Positions 52,114 to 61,899 are shown, counted from the first letter of the stretch. The stretch is 64,000 bases of DNA from Polaribacter sp. HaHaR_3_91 (GCF_019278525.1 NZ_CP058986.1:3487001-3551000), one strand, 5' to 3'. The notes: a model not told the origin generated them from the sequence alone. Program-made: numbers and translations.

Positions 52114-53481
52114 TTAAATAGTCATAGAAAACAACTGTGTTTTTGGTTTATTTTTTAAAAGATGTAAATCAAACGCCATACAAATGTTTCGTACATAAGG
52201 TCTTGCTTCTTCAGGTATTGATAATGATTTTGATTTTACATCAATTTTAACCAATCCATCTTGCTCCATTTCTTCTAATAATGTCAGATGCTCTTCTATT
52301 TTATTGATTTTCATCGTTTTTTCATCCCACGAAGTGGAAAAATGACACATAATATTTAAAATATGTTTTCTAATAACGATATCTTCTTCAGATAATAAAT
52401 GTCCTTTAAAAATAGGAATTTCTCCTGCATTTACAATTTTCTGATATTCTTTTACAGTCTTTACATTTTGTGCAAATGCATACCAAGAATCGGAAATTGC
52501 AGACATTCCTAAACCAATCATTAACTTTGTTTTATTGGCTGTATAGCCCATAAAATTTCTATGCAATGTTTTGTTGATGGTTGCCTTATACAAACTATCG
52601 GTCTTTAAAGCAAAATGATCCATACCAATTTCTACATAGCCTAATTCTGCAAAAAGTTCTTTTCCTATTTCATACAAGGCTCTTTTTTCATCATCTTTTG
52701 GTAAATCATCTTCATTAAAACCTCTTTGCCCAACACCTTTTACCCAAGGCACATGTGCATAACTGTAAAATGAAATTCTGTCTGGTTGTAATTCTTTGGT
52801 TTTATTAATACTATAAATTACGTTTTCTTTAGTTTGATGTGGTAATCCGAAAATTAAATCATGACTTACAGAAGTATACCCTATTTCTCTAGACCACCTG
52901 GTAACTTTTTCTACCGCTTCAAAAGGCTGAACTCTATGAATTGCTTTTTGTACTTTTTCATTATAATCCTGCACACCAAAACTTACTCTTGTATAGCCCT
53001 CATCAAACAACGTTTGTAATTGTTCTTTGGTGGTATTATTAGGATGCCCTTCGAAACTAAACTCTGCCTCTGGATGCTTTTTGGCAATTTCGAAAATACC
53101 ATCCATTAAATATTTTAGGTTTTCTTTTGAGAAAAAAGTTGGAGTTCCGCCACCTAAATGTAATTCTTTAACAACAGGAACCTCATCTACCAAAGCCACA
53201 TATAATTTCCATTCCTTTAAAACAGTATCTATATATTCATCTTCTACTTCATGACGTTTTGTAATGTGTTTATGGCATGCACAAAACGTACATAAACTCT
53301 CACAAAAAGGTAAATGAATATAAATACTGATACCTTCGGATGCATTACTTTCTTTAAAAGATGTTTGAAAAGACTGTATCCAATCTTGTTTGTCTATTCC
53401 TGCCTTGTTCCAATAAGGCACCGTTGGATAACTAGTATATCTTGGCCCTGGAATGTTATATTTTTGTACTAATGATTTCAT
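52114..53481 (-). CDS. hemN: Oxygen-independent coproporphyrinogen III oxidase
   Basis: HemN, a radical SAM enzyme, decarboxylates coproporphyrinogen III to protoporphyrinogen IX without oxygen, supplying haem when oxygen is low. The 455-residue protein has PRYTSYPTVPYWN near the start, the cluster motif YIHLPFCESLCTFCACHK (CxxxCxxC, about 54-71), ELHLGGGTPTFF, SFGVQDYNEKVQKAIHRVQP and FGLPHQTKENV. Its presence in the cbb3 module fits the oxidase's demand for haem. It has no visible FNR box immediately upstream. Confidence 0.96.
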   Translation of the reverse strand: MKSLVQKYNIPGPRYTSYPTVPYWNKAGIDKQDWIQSFQTSFKESNASEGISIYIHLPFCESLCTFCACHKHITKRHEVEDEYIDTVLKEWKLYVALVDEVPVVKELHLGGGTPTFFSKENLKYLMDGIFEIAKKHPEAEFSFEGHPNNTTKEQLQTLFDEGYTRVSFGVQDYNEKVQKAIHRVQPFEAVEKVTRWSREIGYTSVSHDLIFGLPHQTKENVIYSINKTKELQPDRISFYSYAHVPWVKGVGQRGFNEDDLPKDDEKRALYEIGKELFAELGYVEIGMDHFALKTDSLYKATINKTLHRNFMGYTANKTKLMIGLGMSAISDSWYAFAQNVKTVKEYQKIVNAGEIPIFKGHLLSEEDIVIRKHILNIMCHFSTSWDEKTMKINKIEEHLTLLEEMEQDGLVKIDVKSKSLSIPEEARPYVRNICMAFDLHLLKNKPKTQLFSMTI

Positions 53482-53537
53482 ATGCTCGATACAATTTTAT
53501 TTGATTCTTCTATAAAAACACTTTAGCTGACAATTAA

Positions 53538-54236
53538 CTAAGCCAATTCTAAAGCAATTTCTATCATTTCTTTAAACGTTTGCTCTCTTTCTTCTGCAGT
53601 GGTTCTTTCTTTGGTTACCAAACTATCAGATATTGTTAAAATAGACAATGCGTTTACATTGTGTTTTGCTGCTACCGTGTATAAACCAGCAGTTTCCATT
53701 TCTACACACAAAACACCATAATCTGCCCATTTTTTATAACTATCAAATTCATCTGCATAAAATTCATCTGAACTTAAAATCCCTCCAGCATTTACAGTTA
53801 TATTTTTTTCTTTTGCAACCCCTATTGCTTTCTGAAATAATTTAAAACTTGCGGTTGGTGCATAATCTGCTCCGTTAAAACGAATGGTATTTAAACCCGA
53901 ATTAGTAGAAGCTGACATTGCCAAAACAATATCTCTTATTTTTACATCTTTTTGATAAGAACCTGCAGAACCTACTCTAATCAAATTTTTAACACCGTAT
54001 TCTGTAATTAATTCTGTACAATAAATTAAGGTTGATGGAATTCCCATCCCCGTTCCTTGCACAGATACCTTTTTACCATTATAAGTCCCCGTAAAACCTA
54101 ACATACCTCTCACATCATTGTATTGCTTAATATCTTTTAAAAAAGTATCTGCAATCCATTTGGCTCTCATAGGATCTCCAGGTAACAAAACTGTTTCTGC
54201 TATTTCTCCTTTTTTTGCTTCGATATGAATACTCAT
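53538..54236 (-). CDS. deoD: Purine-nucleoside phosphorylase DeoD type
   Basis: DeoD cleaves purine nucleosides with phosphate to free base and ribose 1-phosphate, for salvage. The 232-residue chain carries the family pattern: [21 protein letters not shown] (start), [27 protein letters not shown] (phosphate-binding), [13 protein letters not shown], and [11 protein letters not shown] with the catalytic Asp. Length is typical of the hexameric type. It lies two bases after ccoI and 56 bases before hemN, within a minus-strand run, although functionally unrelated. Confidence 0.95.
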   Translation of the reverse strand: MSIHIEAKKGEIAETVLLPGDPMRAKWIADTFLKDIKQYNDVRGMLGFTGTYNGKKVSVQGTGMGIPSTLIYCTELITEYGVKNLIRVGSAGSYQKDVKIRDIVLAMSASTNSGLNTIRFNGADYAPTASFKLFQKAIGVAKEKNITVNAGGILSSDEFYADEFDSYKKWADYGVLCVEMETAGLYTVAAKHNVNALSILTISDSLVTKERTTAEEREQTFKEMIEIALELA

Positions 54237-54238
54237 AA

Positions 54239-56614
54239 TTATTTTATTTTATTTCCGATTAAATTGGTAGAGATTGTTGTAAAAACAACAATACTTATAG
54301 AACTTAAAGGCATTAGAATTGCTGCCATTACAGGTATTAATTGTCCCGTTACAGCAAAATACAATCCTATTACATTATAACATAGAGACAGTATAAAACT
54401 ATACTTAATTACTTTAATAGCTTTTTTTGATGCTTTTATGTACGTGCCAATTTTATTAAATTTTGATGCATCTAAAATTCCGTCACAAGCAGGTGAAAAC
54501 ACATTAATATTTTCTGATAATGCAATACCAACATCACTTTTTGCTAAAGCACCGGCATCATTTAAACCATCTCCAATCATCATTACTTTTTGATGTTTTA
54601 GCTGAAGACCTGCAACTACTTCTAATTTATCTTCTGGTTTTTGATTGAATAACAAATTGGTACCTTTTGGTAAACTTTCTTCTAAATAAACTCTCTCCCC
54701 TTCATTATCTCCAGAAACAACAGCTAAGTCATATCCCTTTTTTAAGGATTCGAATAACGGCTTTACTCCTTCTCTGTAAGAATTTTTAAAAGTAAATTTC
54801 CCTTTGTAAATCTCATTAAAACTAACATATACAGAGGTATCTAAAGCAGAAGTATCATCTGTATTTTTCACATAAGAAGAAGAACCTAATTTTAATTTTA
54901 CATCTTTACAACTTACTTCAATACCTTTGCCTACAATTTCTTTAAAATCGGAAATAGCAAGTACCTCTACTTCTCCCAAACTATTATACAATGTTCTACT
55001 TAACGGATGATTAGATGCCCTTAAAGAACTTTTTAAAACACTTTTCTCTTGATTATTTAATTGAACTCCGTCATAAGAAATCGTATTCTCTTTATGTGTG
55101 GTTAGCGTACCTGTTTTATCAAAAATAATAGAATCTATAGCTGCCAGTTGCTCTACAACCGTTGCATTCTTTAAGTAAAATTTTTCTTTACCAAAAATAC
55201 GCAGCATATTCCCTAAAGTAAATGGTGCTGCTAAAGCAATTGCACAAGGACATGCTATAATTAAAACTGCGGTAAACACATTTAATGCTTTGCTAGCATC
55301 ATAAAACAGCCAAAAACTAGTGGACAAAAAAGCAACGAGTAAAACTAGTATTGTAAAATTCTTACTAATAGTATCTGTAATGGTTTTAAAAGGCGATTTA
55401 TTTTCTTTATTAAACACATCATTACTCCATAATTGCGTTAAGTAACTTTGAGAAACAGAAGCTAAAACTTCCATCTCTATCACTCCTGAAAGCTGCTTAC
55501 CACCAGCAAATAATTTGTCTCCAGATTTTTTAGAAACTGGTTCCGCTTCCCCGGTAACAAAACTATAATCGATATCTGCAGTTCCGTTGATTAGAATACC
55601 ATCCGTAGGAATTAATTCTTGGTTTCTAATAAGCAATCTATCTCCTTTTTCAATATCATAAATAGCCACATTCTCTTCTTTTCCTTTAGAGGTTATACGC
55701 GTAACTGCGATAGGAAAATAAGATTTATAATCACGCTCAAAAGACAAGAAATTGTATGTTTTCTGCTGAAAAAACTTCCCTAATAAAAGAAAGAAAACCA
55801 ACCCTGTTAAACTGTCGAAAAAACCCGTTCCTAAATCGAAAATAATTTCTACAGTACTCCTAATAAATAGCACTAAAATACCCAGCGCAATAGGAACATC
55901 AATATTTAAAATTTTTGATCGCAACCCTTTGTAAGCAGAAACAAAATAACCTTGTCCCGCATAAAAAACAACCGGTAAAGAAAAGGCAAACATTAACCAC
56001 CTAAAGAGCGTTTTATATTTCTCTATCCAAAAACCATCTACTTCAAAATACTCAGGAAAAGAAAGAAACATAACGTTTCCGAATGCAAAACCTGCAATCC
56101 CTAATTTATAAATTAGACTTCTGTCTACAGCTTTTTTGCCTCCTTCATAATCATCTAAACTAATGTAAGGTTCATAACCAATAGAACTTATTAAAAGAAC
56201 AATTTCTTTTAAAGTGGTTTTACCAGAATTAAAAGTAACCCTTACTTGTTTCTTCGGAAAATCTACTTGAGACGAAGATATTTTATCATTTAATTTATGT
56301 AAGTTTTCTAAAACCCAAATACAAGAACTACAATGAATATGTGGTATATACAACGTTGCAATCTGCGTATTTCCATCATTAAAATCCAATAATTTCTCCG
56401 CTATTTCTGCAGTATCTAGAAAATCATATTTTCCTTGAATTTCTATTGGAATTGCTCCGGGATTGTCTTGAAAATTGTAATAACAAGTTAAATCGTTTTC
56501 AGAAAAAATTTCATAAACAGTTTTACAACCATTGCAACAGAAACTCTTTTCATCGAACTTTATTAAATTATCATCACAAGAATCACCACAGTGATAACAT
56601 TGTGTAGATTTCAT
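54239..56614 (-). CDS. ccoI: Copper-translocating P-type ATPase CcoI of the cbb3 module
   Basis: CcoI supplies copper for the cbb3 oxidase. The 791-residue P1B-type ATPase has an unusual N-terminal Cys-rich zinc-like segment ([18 protein letters not shown]; 5-34), a heavy-metal-binding-like domain ([14 protein letters not shown], about 93-106), eight membrane helices, a TGEAEPV actuator motif, the ion-site CPC in [12 protein letters not shown] (about 452-463), the phosphorylation motif DKTGTLT (about 496-502), and [14 protein letters not shown] (about 687-700). CcoI-type proteins share this N-terminus. Divergent from the FNR-like gene and sharing an operator. Confidence 0.95.
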   Translation of the reverse strand: MKSTQCYHCGDSCDDNLIKFDEKSFCCNGCKTVYEIFSENDLTCYYNFQDNPGAIPIEIQGKYDFLDTAEIAEKLLDFNDGNTQIATLYIPHIHCSSCIWVLENLHKLNDKISSSQVDFPKKQVRVTFNSGKTTLKEIVLLISSIGYEPYISLDDYEGGKKAVDRSLIYKLGIAGFAFGNVMFLSFPEYFEVDGFWIEKYKTLFRWLMFAFSLPVVFYAGQGYFVSAYKGLRSKILNIDVPIALGILVLFIRSTVEIIFDLGTGFFDSLTGLVFFLLLGKFFQQKTYNFLSFERDYKSYFPIAVTRITSKGKEENVAIYDIEKGDRLLIRNQELIPTDGILINGTADIDYSFVTGEAEPVSKKSGDKLFAGGKQLSGVIEMEVLASVSQSYLTQLWSNDVFNKENKSPFKTITDTISKNFTILVLLVAFLSTSFWLFYDASKALNVFTAVLIIACPCAIALAAPFTLGNMLRIFGKEKFYLKNATVVEQLAAIDSIIFDKTGTLTTHKENTISYDGVQLNNQEKSVLKSSLRASNHPLSRTLYNSLGEVEVLAISDFKEIVGKGIEVSCKDVKLKLGSSSYVKNTDDTSALDTSVYVSFNEIYKGKFTFKNSYREGVKPLFESLKKGYDLAVVSGDNEGERVYLEESLPKGTNLLFNQKPEDKLEVVAGLQLKHQKVMMIGDGLNDAGALAKSDVGIALSENINVFSPACDGILDASKFNKIGTYIKASKKAIKVIKYSFILSLCYNVIGLYFAVTGQLIPVMAAILMPLSSISIVVFTTISTNLIGNKIK

Positions 56615-56634
56615 ATTTACTCTTTTGCCTTTTG

Positions 56635-56642
56635 CAAATTTA
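56635..56642 (-). promoter_or_regulatory. -7 box of ccoI
   Basis: TAAATTTG on the minus strand, an exact TAnnTTTG match. The predicted start near 56630 is about 42 bases from the centre of the FNR-like palindrome. Confidence 0.55.
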
Positions 56643-56665
56643 CGATAAGAATCATGCTTTAGAAC

Positions 56666-56679
56666 ATGATATATATCAC
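56666..56679. promoter_or_regulatory. FNR-like operator shared by ccoI and the regulator gene
   Basis: ATGATATATATCAC contains the perfect palindrome TGATATATATCA at 56667-56678. It is placed for activation of ccoI (about -42) and overlaps the -33 region of the regulator's own promoter (about -28), which would repress it. A single site could therefore activate ccoI and autoregulate the regulator. Confidence 0.6.
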
Positions 56680-56687
56680 ATTTTTAA

Positions 56688-56695
56688 TATCTTTG
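56688..56695 (+). promoter_or_regulatory. -7 box of the FNR/CRP regulator gene
   Basis: TATCTTTG, an exact TAnnTTTG match, 23 bases upstream of the chosen ATG. It confirms that the frame upstream of the ATG is not coding. Confidence 0.55.
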
Positions 56696-56718
56696 ACTCT
56701 CAAATACCATTAGTCATT

Positions 56719-57405
56719 ATGAGTAAATGCGAGCAATGTATTATTCGTCAATTTAATTCCCTACAACACTTAACTAAAGAAGAGTTAGTTAAGATCTCTA
56801 ACTGTAAAACAACTAAAGTTATAAAAAAAGGTGAGGCTATTTTTGAGGAAGGTGAGCGATTAAAAGGTGTTTTTTGTATTAAGGATGGTGTTTGCAAGGT
56901 TTCTAAAATGAGTGAAAATGGTAGAAATCAAATTATTAGTTTAGTTACCAAAGGTGACTTATTAGGAGAAAGAAGTTTAATATCTGACGAAGCATCTAAT
57001 CTTAAAGCAGTTGCCTTAAATGATATGCAAGTCTGTTTTATCCCTAAAGAAGAAATTTTAAAGGACCTATCTAAAAACCCAAACTTTACCATGAATGTGC
57101 TTAAAGACATGGCACAAACTTTAAAACAGGCTGATAACGTTATTGTAGATATGGCTCAAAAGACCGTAAAACAACGTTTAGCCGAAACACTTCTAAAGCT
57201 TCATAAAAAATTTGGCACAAACAGAGAAGGCACAATAGACATCCACCTTTCTAGAGAAGATATTGCTAATATTATAGGAACAGCAACAGAGTCTGCAATT
57301 CGCTTACTTTCTGAGTTAAAAAAGAAGAATATTATTGAGTTTAAAGGAAAGGATATCTCAATATTAAATAGTATTGAATTAGACAAAATTGCTCAAGGAT
57401 TCTAA
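56719..57405 (+). CDS. FNR/CRP family transcriptional regulator
   Basis: A 228-residue regulator with an N-terminal cyclic-nucleotide-binding-like barrel (GEAIFEEGERLKGVFCIKDG, GDLLGERSLI) and a C-terminal winged helix (LSREDIANIIGTATESAIRL, recognition helix with Glu and Arg in the positions that read TGA in FNR/CRP). Cys residues near the N-terminus (Cys4, Cys7, Cys29) and Cys53/Cys59 could hold an iron-sulfur cluster, but the spacing is not that of E. coli FNR. The ATG at 56719 is chosen; the longer reading begins in the promoter. Position between ccoI and its own operator makes it the likely cbb3 regulator. Signal sensed is inference. Confidence 0.88.
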   Translation: MSKCEQCIIRQFNSLQHLTKEELVKISNCKTTKVIKKGEAIFEEGERLKGVFCIKDGVCKVSKMSENGRNQIISLVTKGDLLGERSLISDEASNLKAVALNDMQVCFIPKEEILKDLSKNPNFTMNVLKDMAQTLKQADNVIVDMAQKTVKQRLAETLLKLHKKFGTNREGTIDIHLSREDIANIIGTATESAIRLLSELKKKNIIEFKGKDISILNSIELDKIAQGF

Positions 57406-57432
57406 AACAAAAATACTTTATTATCATATTTT

Positions 57433-57462
57433 AAAAAGGTGCATTCAACAATGCGCCTTTTT
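57433..57462 (+). terminator. Terminator of the FNR/CRP regulator gene
   Basis: Stem AAAAAGGTGCATT/AATGCGCCTTTTT (one G-U pair) with loop CAAC and a T-run, 28 bases after the stop. Confidence 0.88.
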
Positions 57463-57581
57463 TCTTTTTTTACAGCAAGCTGATGAAATAAAAAAAATTG
57501 AGCCTTAGATTAACGATACCACAACTACCATTAAAAACACTGCAAAAAAACTATAGCGCTAAAGAAACTTATAAACACAAA

Positions 57582-57609
57582 AAAAGCACTTCATAAATGA
57601 AGTGCTTTT
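57582..57609 (-). terminator. Terminator of the first tRNA-Asp gene
   Basis: AAAAGCACTTCAT/ATGAAGTGCTTTT, perfect 13-base stem with a two-base loop and an A-run (U-tract on the minus strand) immediately before it. It starts right after the tRNA. Confidence 0.85.
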
Positions 57610-57611
57610 CG

Positions 57612-57685
57612 CGGTCTGGACGGGACTCGAACCCGCGACCCCCTGCGTGACAGGCAGGTATTCTAACCAGCTGAACTACCAGACC
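57612..57685 (-). tRNA. tRNA-Asp (GTC), copy 1
   Basis: A 74-base tRNA on the minus strand: acceptor GGTCTGG pairing with CCAGACC plus discriminator G, anticodon stem and loop CCTGCCTGTCACGCAGG with anticodon GTC, T-arm GGGTTCGAGTCCC. CCA is not encoded. A consensus promoter TTG-N19-TATATTTG lies about 17 bases upstream. Copy 2 is 227 bases away with near-identical flanks. Confidence 0.96.
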
Positions 57686-57702
57686 GTTGCTTTAAGCGGT
57701 TG

Positions 57703-57732
57703 CAAATATACAATGTATTTTTACATACACAA
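57703..57732 (-). promoter_or_regulatory. Promoter of tRNA-Asp copy 1
   Basis: TTG-N19-TATATTTG on the minus strand, matching both elements of the Bacteroidota consensus (TTG at -33, TAnnTTTG at -7). Confidence 0.8.
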
Positions 57733-57808
57733 CAAAAAAATGAAATAATTTAAAAATAATTTCATTTTATATAATTTTGATGCTTTTCAACTAAAATTTG
57801 GACACAAA

Positions 57809-57836
57809 AAAAGCACCTCATAAATGAAGTGCTTTT
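57809..57836 (-). terminator. Terminator of the second tRNA-Asp gene
   Basis: AAAAGCACCTCAT/ATGAAGTGCTTTT, the same hairpin as after copy 1 with one mismatch, preceded by an A-run. Confidence 0.8.
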
Positions 57837-57838
57837 CG

Positions 57839-57912
57839 CGGTCTGGACGGGACTCGAACCCGCGACCCCCTGCGTGACAGGCAGGTATTCTAACCAGCTG
57901 AACTACCAGACC
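57839..57912 (-). tRNA. tRNA-Asp (GTC), copy 2
   Basis: Identical to copy 1 in the whole 74-base gene, anticodon GTC, discriminator G, no encoded CCA. Flanking bases (TTCG on the left, GTTGCTTTAAGCGGTTGC on the right) are also shared, so the unit including promoter and terminator was duplicated. Confidence 0.96.
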
Positions 57913-57929
57913 GTTGCTTTAAGCGGTTG

Positions 57930-57959
57930 CAAATATACAATGTATTTCTAGATACACAA
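57930..57959 (-). promoter_or_regulatory. Promoter of tRNA-Asp copy 2
   Basis: TTG-N19-TATATTTG on the minus strand, same arrangement as copy 1. Confidence 0.8.
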
Positions 57960-57978
57960 GCATAAAATAAAAAAAAGT

Positions 57979-58893
57979 TTATATTTTTTTTCTACTAATT
58001 AAATATGCCGTTAAAACTTCATTGTATCCTTTACGTATATCTACAGGGATGTAATCAATTTTATATTGTAAACATTTATTTTTCAATTCTTTAAAATAAT
58101 CACCAACTAATGCAGTGTACTTTTCTCTAATATTTTCTGCGTATATATTAATTTCTTCTCGAGTTTCAACATCCACAAATTTTTTGGGATTATTGTCAAA
58201 ATTGAAATTAAATTCTGTTTCTCCATCATAAGTATGAAATAAAACAACCTCATGTTTATTAAATTTAAGATGTTTTAAAGCTTCAAAAAGTGTTTCATTA
58301 TCTTTATTTGGTTGAAACATGTCTGTAAAAACAAAAATTAATGAACGCCTGTGTATTTTCTCTGCAATTTCATGCAAATACTTATAGGTTTCTGTAGAAG
58401 ACTTAGATTCTGAAATTAATAATTGCTCTAATTGATGCAGTAACATCTTTCTGTGCCGCTCACTCCCCTTTTCTGGAGCATAATATTCATAACTATCGCC
58501 ATAAATACTTAAACCAACTGCATCTCTTTGTCTTTTTAAAATCTCCATTAAAGAAGCCGAGGCAACTGCAGAAAACCCAACTTTGTTTAAATTGTCTACC
58601 GTTTGCTTTTTTACAATAGGGTAATGCATAGAAGCAGAATTATCTATTATAATATGGCACCTTAAATTGGTTTCTTCTTCATACTTTTTAGTATATAACT
58701 TCTCTGTCTTTGCAAACAGCTTCCAATCTATATGACGTGTACTTTCTCCTTTATTGTATAATTTATGCTCAGAAAACTCTACCGAAAACCCGTGAAACGG
58801 ACTTTTATGAATCCCAGTAATAAAACCTTCTACTACTTGTTTAGCAAGTAAGTCTAGGTTTTTAATGTCTGATTTAACTTCAGATAAATCCAT
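57979..58893 (-). CDS. DUF58 domain protein
   Basis: A 304-residue cytoplasmic protein. The DUF58 hallmark GESTRHIDWKLFAKTEKLYTK (about 48-68) is followed by a VWA-like fold with a DNSASM metal-ion site (about 89-94) and a late LIFVFTDMF. DUF58 proteins usually work with a MoxR AAA ATPase and VWA proteins; none is adjacent here. It starts one base before the end of the M1 peptidase gene (spacing 1), so it is transcribed and probably translated together with it. Function is unknown. Confidence 0.88.
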   Translation of the reverse strand: MDLSEVKSDIKNLDLLAKQVVEGFITGIHKSPFHGFSVEFSEHKLYNKGESTRHIDWKLFAKTEKLYTKKYEEETNLRCHIIIDNSASMHYPIVKKQTVDNLNKVGFSAVASASLMEILKRQRDAVGLSIYGDSYEYYAPEKGSERHRKMLLHQLEQLLISESKSSTETYKYLHEIAEKIHRRSLIFVFTDMFQPNKDNETLFEALKHLKFNKHEVVLFHTYDGETEFNFNFDNNPKKFVDVETREEINIYAENIREKYTALVGDYFKELKNKCLQYKIDYIPVDIRKGYNEVLTAYLISRKKI

Positions 58894-58894
58894 A

Positions 58895-61456
58895 TTATTT
58901 TTTAATATTTTGAGCTCTCGTTAAATTATCTGTAGTTTGTAACAACTTCTTTAATAAAATAGCATTGTAATCTGGATGCTCTTCTAAAAACTGATCTAAA
59001 ACAACTTTTGCTTCTTTAGAGGAATATTGACCAATAGAACTTGCCAACCATCCCTTAGGAAAAAAGATATCACCTGTTAATTGCACTTCTTCTAATGTTT
59101 CTAAAACCGATTTTAAATATATTGTTGCCTCTTTTTGTCTTAACGGATGGTGAATATTCTTTAACCCTGCTTCTACCCAAGATTCGTTTTCTCTATTTTC
59201 TTTTTCTAAAAGTGATGTCATAAAAGCATCTCTTACTTGTAAATCTGCAGATAACGAAGGTAACAACCATTTAAAACGATCTAATCTATCGTTGTTAGAT
59301 ATTCTAGTTTGCTGTTCTTGTAAAATTTCTATTGCTTTTACATGTTCTAAAATAGCTAATGTCATTGCCAAAGAACTAAAGTCACTTTCATTTAAAAATA
59401 AGTTGTTAATTTTCTTCTCCTTATTCCAAATTTCATACAAAGTTTCTTTTCCTCCTTCAGAAATAGCTATTGATTTATACAAACCAAACAGCGTTCTTTT
59501 TATATTTTTTGATACATTACTTCCTAGCAAACCTAAAACCTCTTTTTCTACTTTCTGCTGCACTTCATTTTGATCCTCTTCTGTTAAAAATGACCAAAAT
59601 ATTGTTTGAATTCTTCCTGACAAATAATTGGTAATCAACTCATTTTTTTCATCTTTAATTGCTGATATATAAATCTGAAACGTTTCTAACGGAGTAACTT
59701 CACCAATCAACATATTTTCATATAAATTAATGTATTGAGAACCTCTAGAAACCTCATCATTTATGTGTCGATAAGTATCAATTTCTTTCTTATAAATTGG
59801 AAAAACACCGTAACCAAATCCGTTTGTATTGTATAAAACTTGTCCGGGTTTAAAATCTTTTGTTGCAGATGTAATATCAAAAGATTTCCCCATATTTTTT
59901 ATATTGATAATTTTCTCAAAACCTCTTTTATCAATCAATTTAATTTTAAAGGATTGCGTCCAAACTTTATTAGAACCATCTTCTGCTTTTTGATGAATTA
60001 CAAACTTACTTACGTTTCCTTTTTCGTTCAATTCTATTTCTTCAAAGAAAATTGGTCTTCCAGATGAATTCACCCAAACATTTGACCAGTTTTTTATGTT
60101 TCCTGGTGACTTATTATCTAAAATAGCAACCAACTCATTCCAATCTGCATTAGAATTTGCATAAGTTTTTATGTATTCTTGAACTCCCGATTTAAAAGCT
60201 TCTTCTCCCAACAAATACTCTAACTGACGCATCATAATTGGCGCTTTGTTGTAAATAATTCTTCCATATAAGGACCCTGCATCTTTTAAGTTTCCTAAAT
60301 ACTGTCGAATTGCATTTGTCCCTTTTGTTCTATCTTCGGAATAGGCACTTGGGTAATGCGTCATCATAAAATTAAGTTTATGATTTACTTCTGGAAAAAC
60401 AGGATTCATAATTTTATCTGCCATAAAATTAGCAAACACCTCTTTCATCCAAACATCATTAAACCATTTCATGGTAACCAAATCTCCAAACCACATGTGT
60501 GAGGTTTCATGTGCAATTAACTTTGCTCTGCTAATTTTTTGCTTTTGAGTAGCATTCTTATCTAAAAACAAAGACGATTGTCTGTATTGTATAGCACCAA
60601 CATGTTCCATTCCTCCGTATTGAAAAGGCGGAATTGCAGCAAAATCCATTTTTTGGAAAGGAAATTTAACCTGCGTAAATTCCTCTAAAAAATCAATCGA
60701 TTTCTGATGAATTTGAAACACCTCATCTACACTCTCATTTATCTTTTCTGTATCATTCTCTCTGTATAAAAAGCGCATATCAAACGCTCCAGGATTTTTA
60801 GTTTCTTCCGTAAATTTACCTGCTACAAAAGAAAACAAATACGTACTCATTAAATCAGACGTTGCAAACGTATGTTCTATAAAGTCATCTAGCTCTATAC
60901 TACTTTCTTCAAACCCTCCTGCAAGAACTTGCCAATCTTTTGGAGCAGTAATTTTTAAATTGTACTTAGCTTTTATATCTGGCTGATCAAAACAAGGAAA
61001 CAGCGTACTTGCTCTATCCGGAACTAATAAAGTATATAAAAACTCTTCATTTCTATTGAGTGATTTTTCTCCTGCTTCAAATAATATTTCTATTACGTTT
61101 TCGCCTAAACTCAATCGTTTTTTCTTAATAATAACGTGTTCTTTCTGGTGATTTATCTCGGATATTTCTCCGTTTACTTTTATTGACTTCAACTTAGAGG
61201 CATCCTCGTTAAAATCTAAATAAACATCGTTTTCTAAATCATTAGCAGTAAACTTAACTTCCAATATAGAAGCAATAGCCTTTTCTTTTTCCTTCGGAAT
61301 TTTAAAATGTACATCATAAACAACATCAGCAATTTGCTGTTTTCTGTATTTGGCTAACTCAAAAGAAATTCCCTTTTCTAGTTTTAATTGATTCTCTTGC
61401 TTATCACAAGAAATAAAAAGGAAAAGGAAAACTATTATTGATAGGTAAAATTTCAT
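58895..61456 (-). CDS. M1 family aminopeptidase lipoprotein
   Basis: An 853-residue membrane-anchored zinc aminopeptidase. Signal and lipobox are LFLFISC (Cys17). The M1 N-terminal barrel spans about 30-230. The exopeptidase motif reads YGGMEHVGAI where the family usually has GxMEN. The zinc site is HETSHMWFGDLVTMKWFNDV with the third ligand in WMKEVFANF (HExxH-18-E). The long C-terminal helical domain fills the rest (about 480-853). It is expected to release N-terminal residues from peptides in the periplasm or at the outer membrane. The DUF58 gene follows immediately. Confidence 0.93.
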   Translation of the reverse strand: MKFYLSIIVFLFLFISCDKQENQLKLEKGISFELAKYRKQQIADVVYDVHFKIPKEKEKAIASILEVKFTANDLENDVYLDFNEDASKLKSIKVNGEISEINHQKEHVIIKKKRLSLGENVIEILFEAGEKSLNRNEEFLYTLLVPDRASTLFPCFDQPDIKAKYNLKITAPKDWQVLAGGFEESSIELDDFIEHTFATSDLMSTYLFSFVAGKFTEETKNPGAFDMRFLYRENDTEKINESVDEVFQIHQKSIDFLEEFTQVKFPFQKMDFAAIPPFQYGGMEHVGAIQYRQSSLFLDKNATQKQKISRAKLIAHETSHMWFGDLVTMKWFNDVWMKEVFANFMADKIMNPVFPEVNHKLNFMMTHYPSAYSEDRTKGTNAIRQYLGNLKDAGSLYGRIIYNKAPIMMRQLEYLLGEEAFKSGVQEYIKTYANSNADWNELVAILDNKSPGNIKNWSNVWVNSSGRPIFFEEIELNEKGNVSKFVIHQKAEDGSNKVWTQSFKIKLIDKRGFEKIINIKNMGKSFDITSATKDFKPGQVLYNTNGFGYGVFPIYKKEIDTYRHINDEVSRGSQYINLYENMLIGEVTPLETFQIYISAIKDEKNELITNYLSGRIQTIFWSFLTEEDQNEVQQKVEKEVLGLLGSNVSKNIKRTLFGLYKSIAISEGGKETLYEIWNKEKKINNLFLNESDFSSLAMTLAILEHVKAIEILQEQQTRISNNDRLDRFKWLLPSLSADLQVRDAFMTSLLEKENRENESWVEAGLKNIHHPLRQKEATIYLKSVLETLEEVQLTGDIFFPKGWLASSIGQYSSKEAKVVLDQFLEEHPDYNAILLKKLLQTTDNLTRAQNIKK

Positions 61457-61482
61457 GTAAAGAATTTAGATTTTAAAAATAA

Positions 61483-61512
61483 AAAAAGGTTTGACGTTAG
61501 CCAAACCTTTTT
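61483..61512 (-). terminator. Terminator of trxA
   Basis: Stem AAAAAGGTTTG/CAAACCTTTTT, loop ACGTTAGC, with A-run on the left (U-tract for the minus strand). It is 24 bases after the trxA stop and before the M1 gene. Confidence 0.88.
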
Positions 61513-61536
61513 AATATTATAAAAGATGAATACTAC

Positions 61537-61854
61537 TTATATAGCTGCATCGATTTTTCCTGTATACACATTTTTAGGAGCAACACCTACTTGTTTGTCT
61601 ACAACTTCTCCGTTCTTAAAGATTAAAACAGTTGGTATGTTACGTACTCCGTATTTTGCTGCAAATTCTTGGTTAGCATCAACATCAACTTTACCAACTA
61701 CGGCTTTTCCTTCATATTCAGTATGAATTTCATCAACAATTGGTCCTACCATTCTACATGGTCCACACCAAGCTGCCCAAAAATCTACTAATACTGGTTT
61801 GTCAGATTTTAATACTAATTCGTCAAAGTTTGCGTCTGTAATTTCTAATGCCAT
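61537..61854 (-). CDS. trxA: Thioredoxin
   Basis: A 105-residue cytoplasmic thioredoxin with the redox motif WCGPC in VDFWAAWCGPCRMVGPIVDE (about 24-43), the buried Asp in the same strand, and the cis-Pro in VRNIPTVLIFKNGE (about 73-86). It reduces disulfides in ribonucleotide reductase, methionine sulfoxide reductase and others. Standard length, no signal peptide, its own promoter and terminator. Confidence 0.97.
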   Translation of the reverse strand: MALEITDANFDELVLKSDKPVLVDFWAAWCGPCRMVGPIVDEIHTEYEGKAVVGKVDVDANQEFAAKYGVRNIPTVLIFKNGEVVDKQVGVAPKNVYTGKIDAAI

Positions 61855-61891
61855 TTTTATATTTTTAAATTATTATTTCAATTTCGAACTA

Positions 61892-61899
61892 CAAAAGTA
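61892..61899 (-). promoter_or_regulatory. -7 box of trxA
   Basis: TACTTTTG on the minus strand, an exact TAnnTTTG match, 37 bases before the trxA ATG. Confidence 0.5.

Noticed and set aside
56632..56718. Longer N-terminus for the FNR/CRP regulator
   Set aside because: It spans the FNR-like operator and TATCTTTG promoter; the ATG at 56719 gives the family start.
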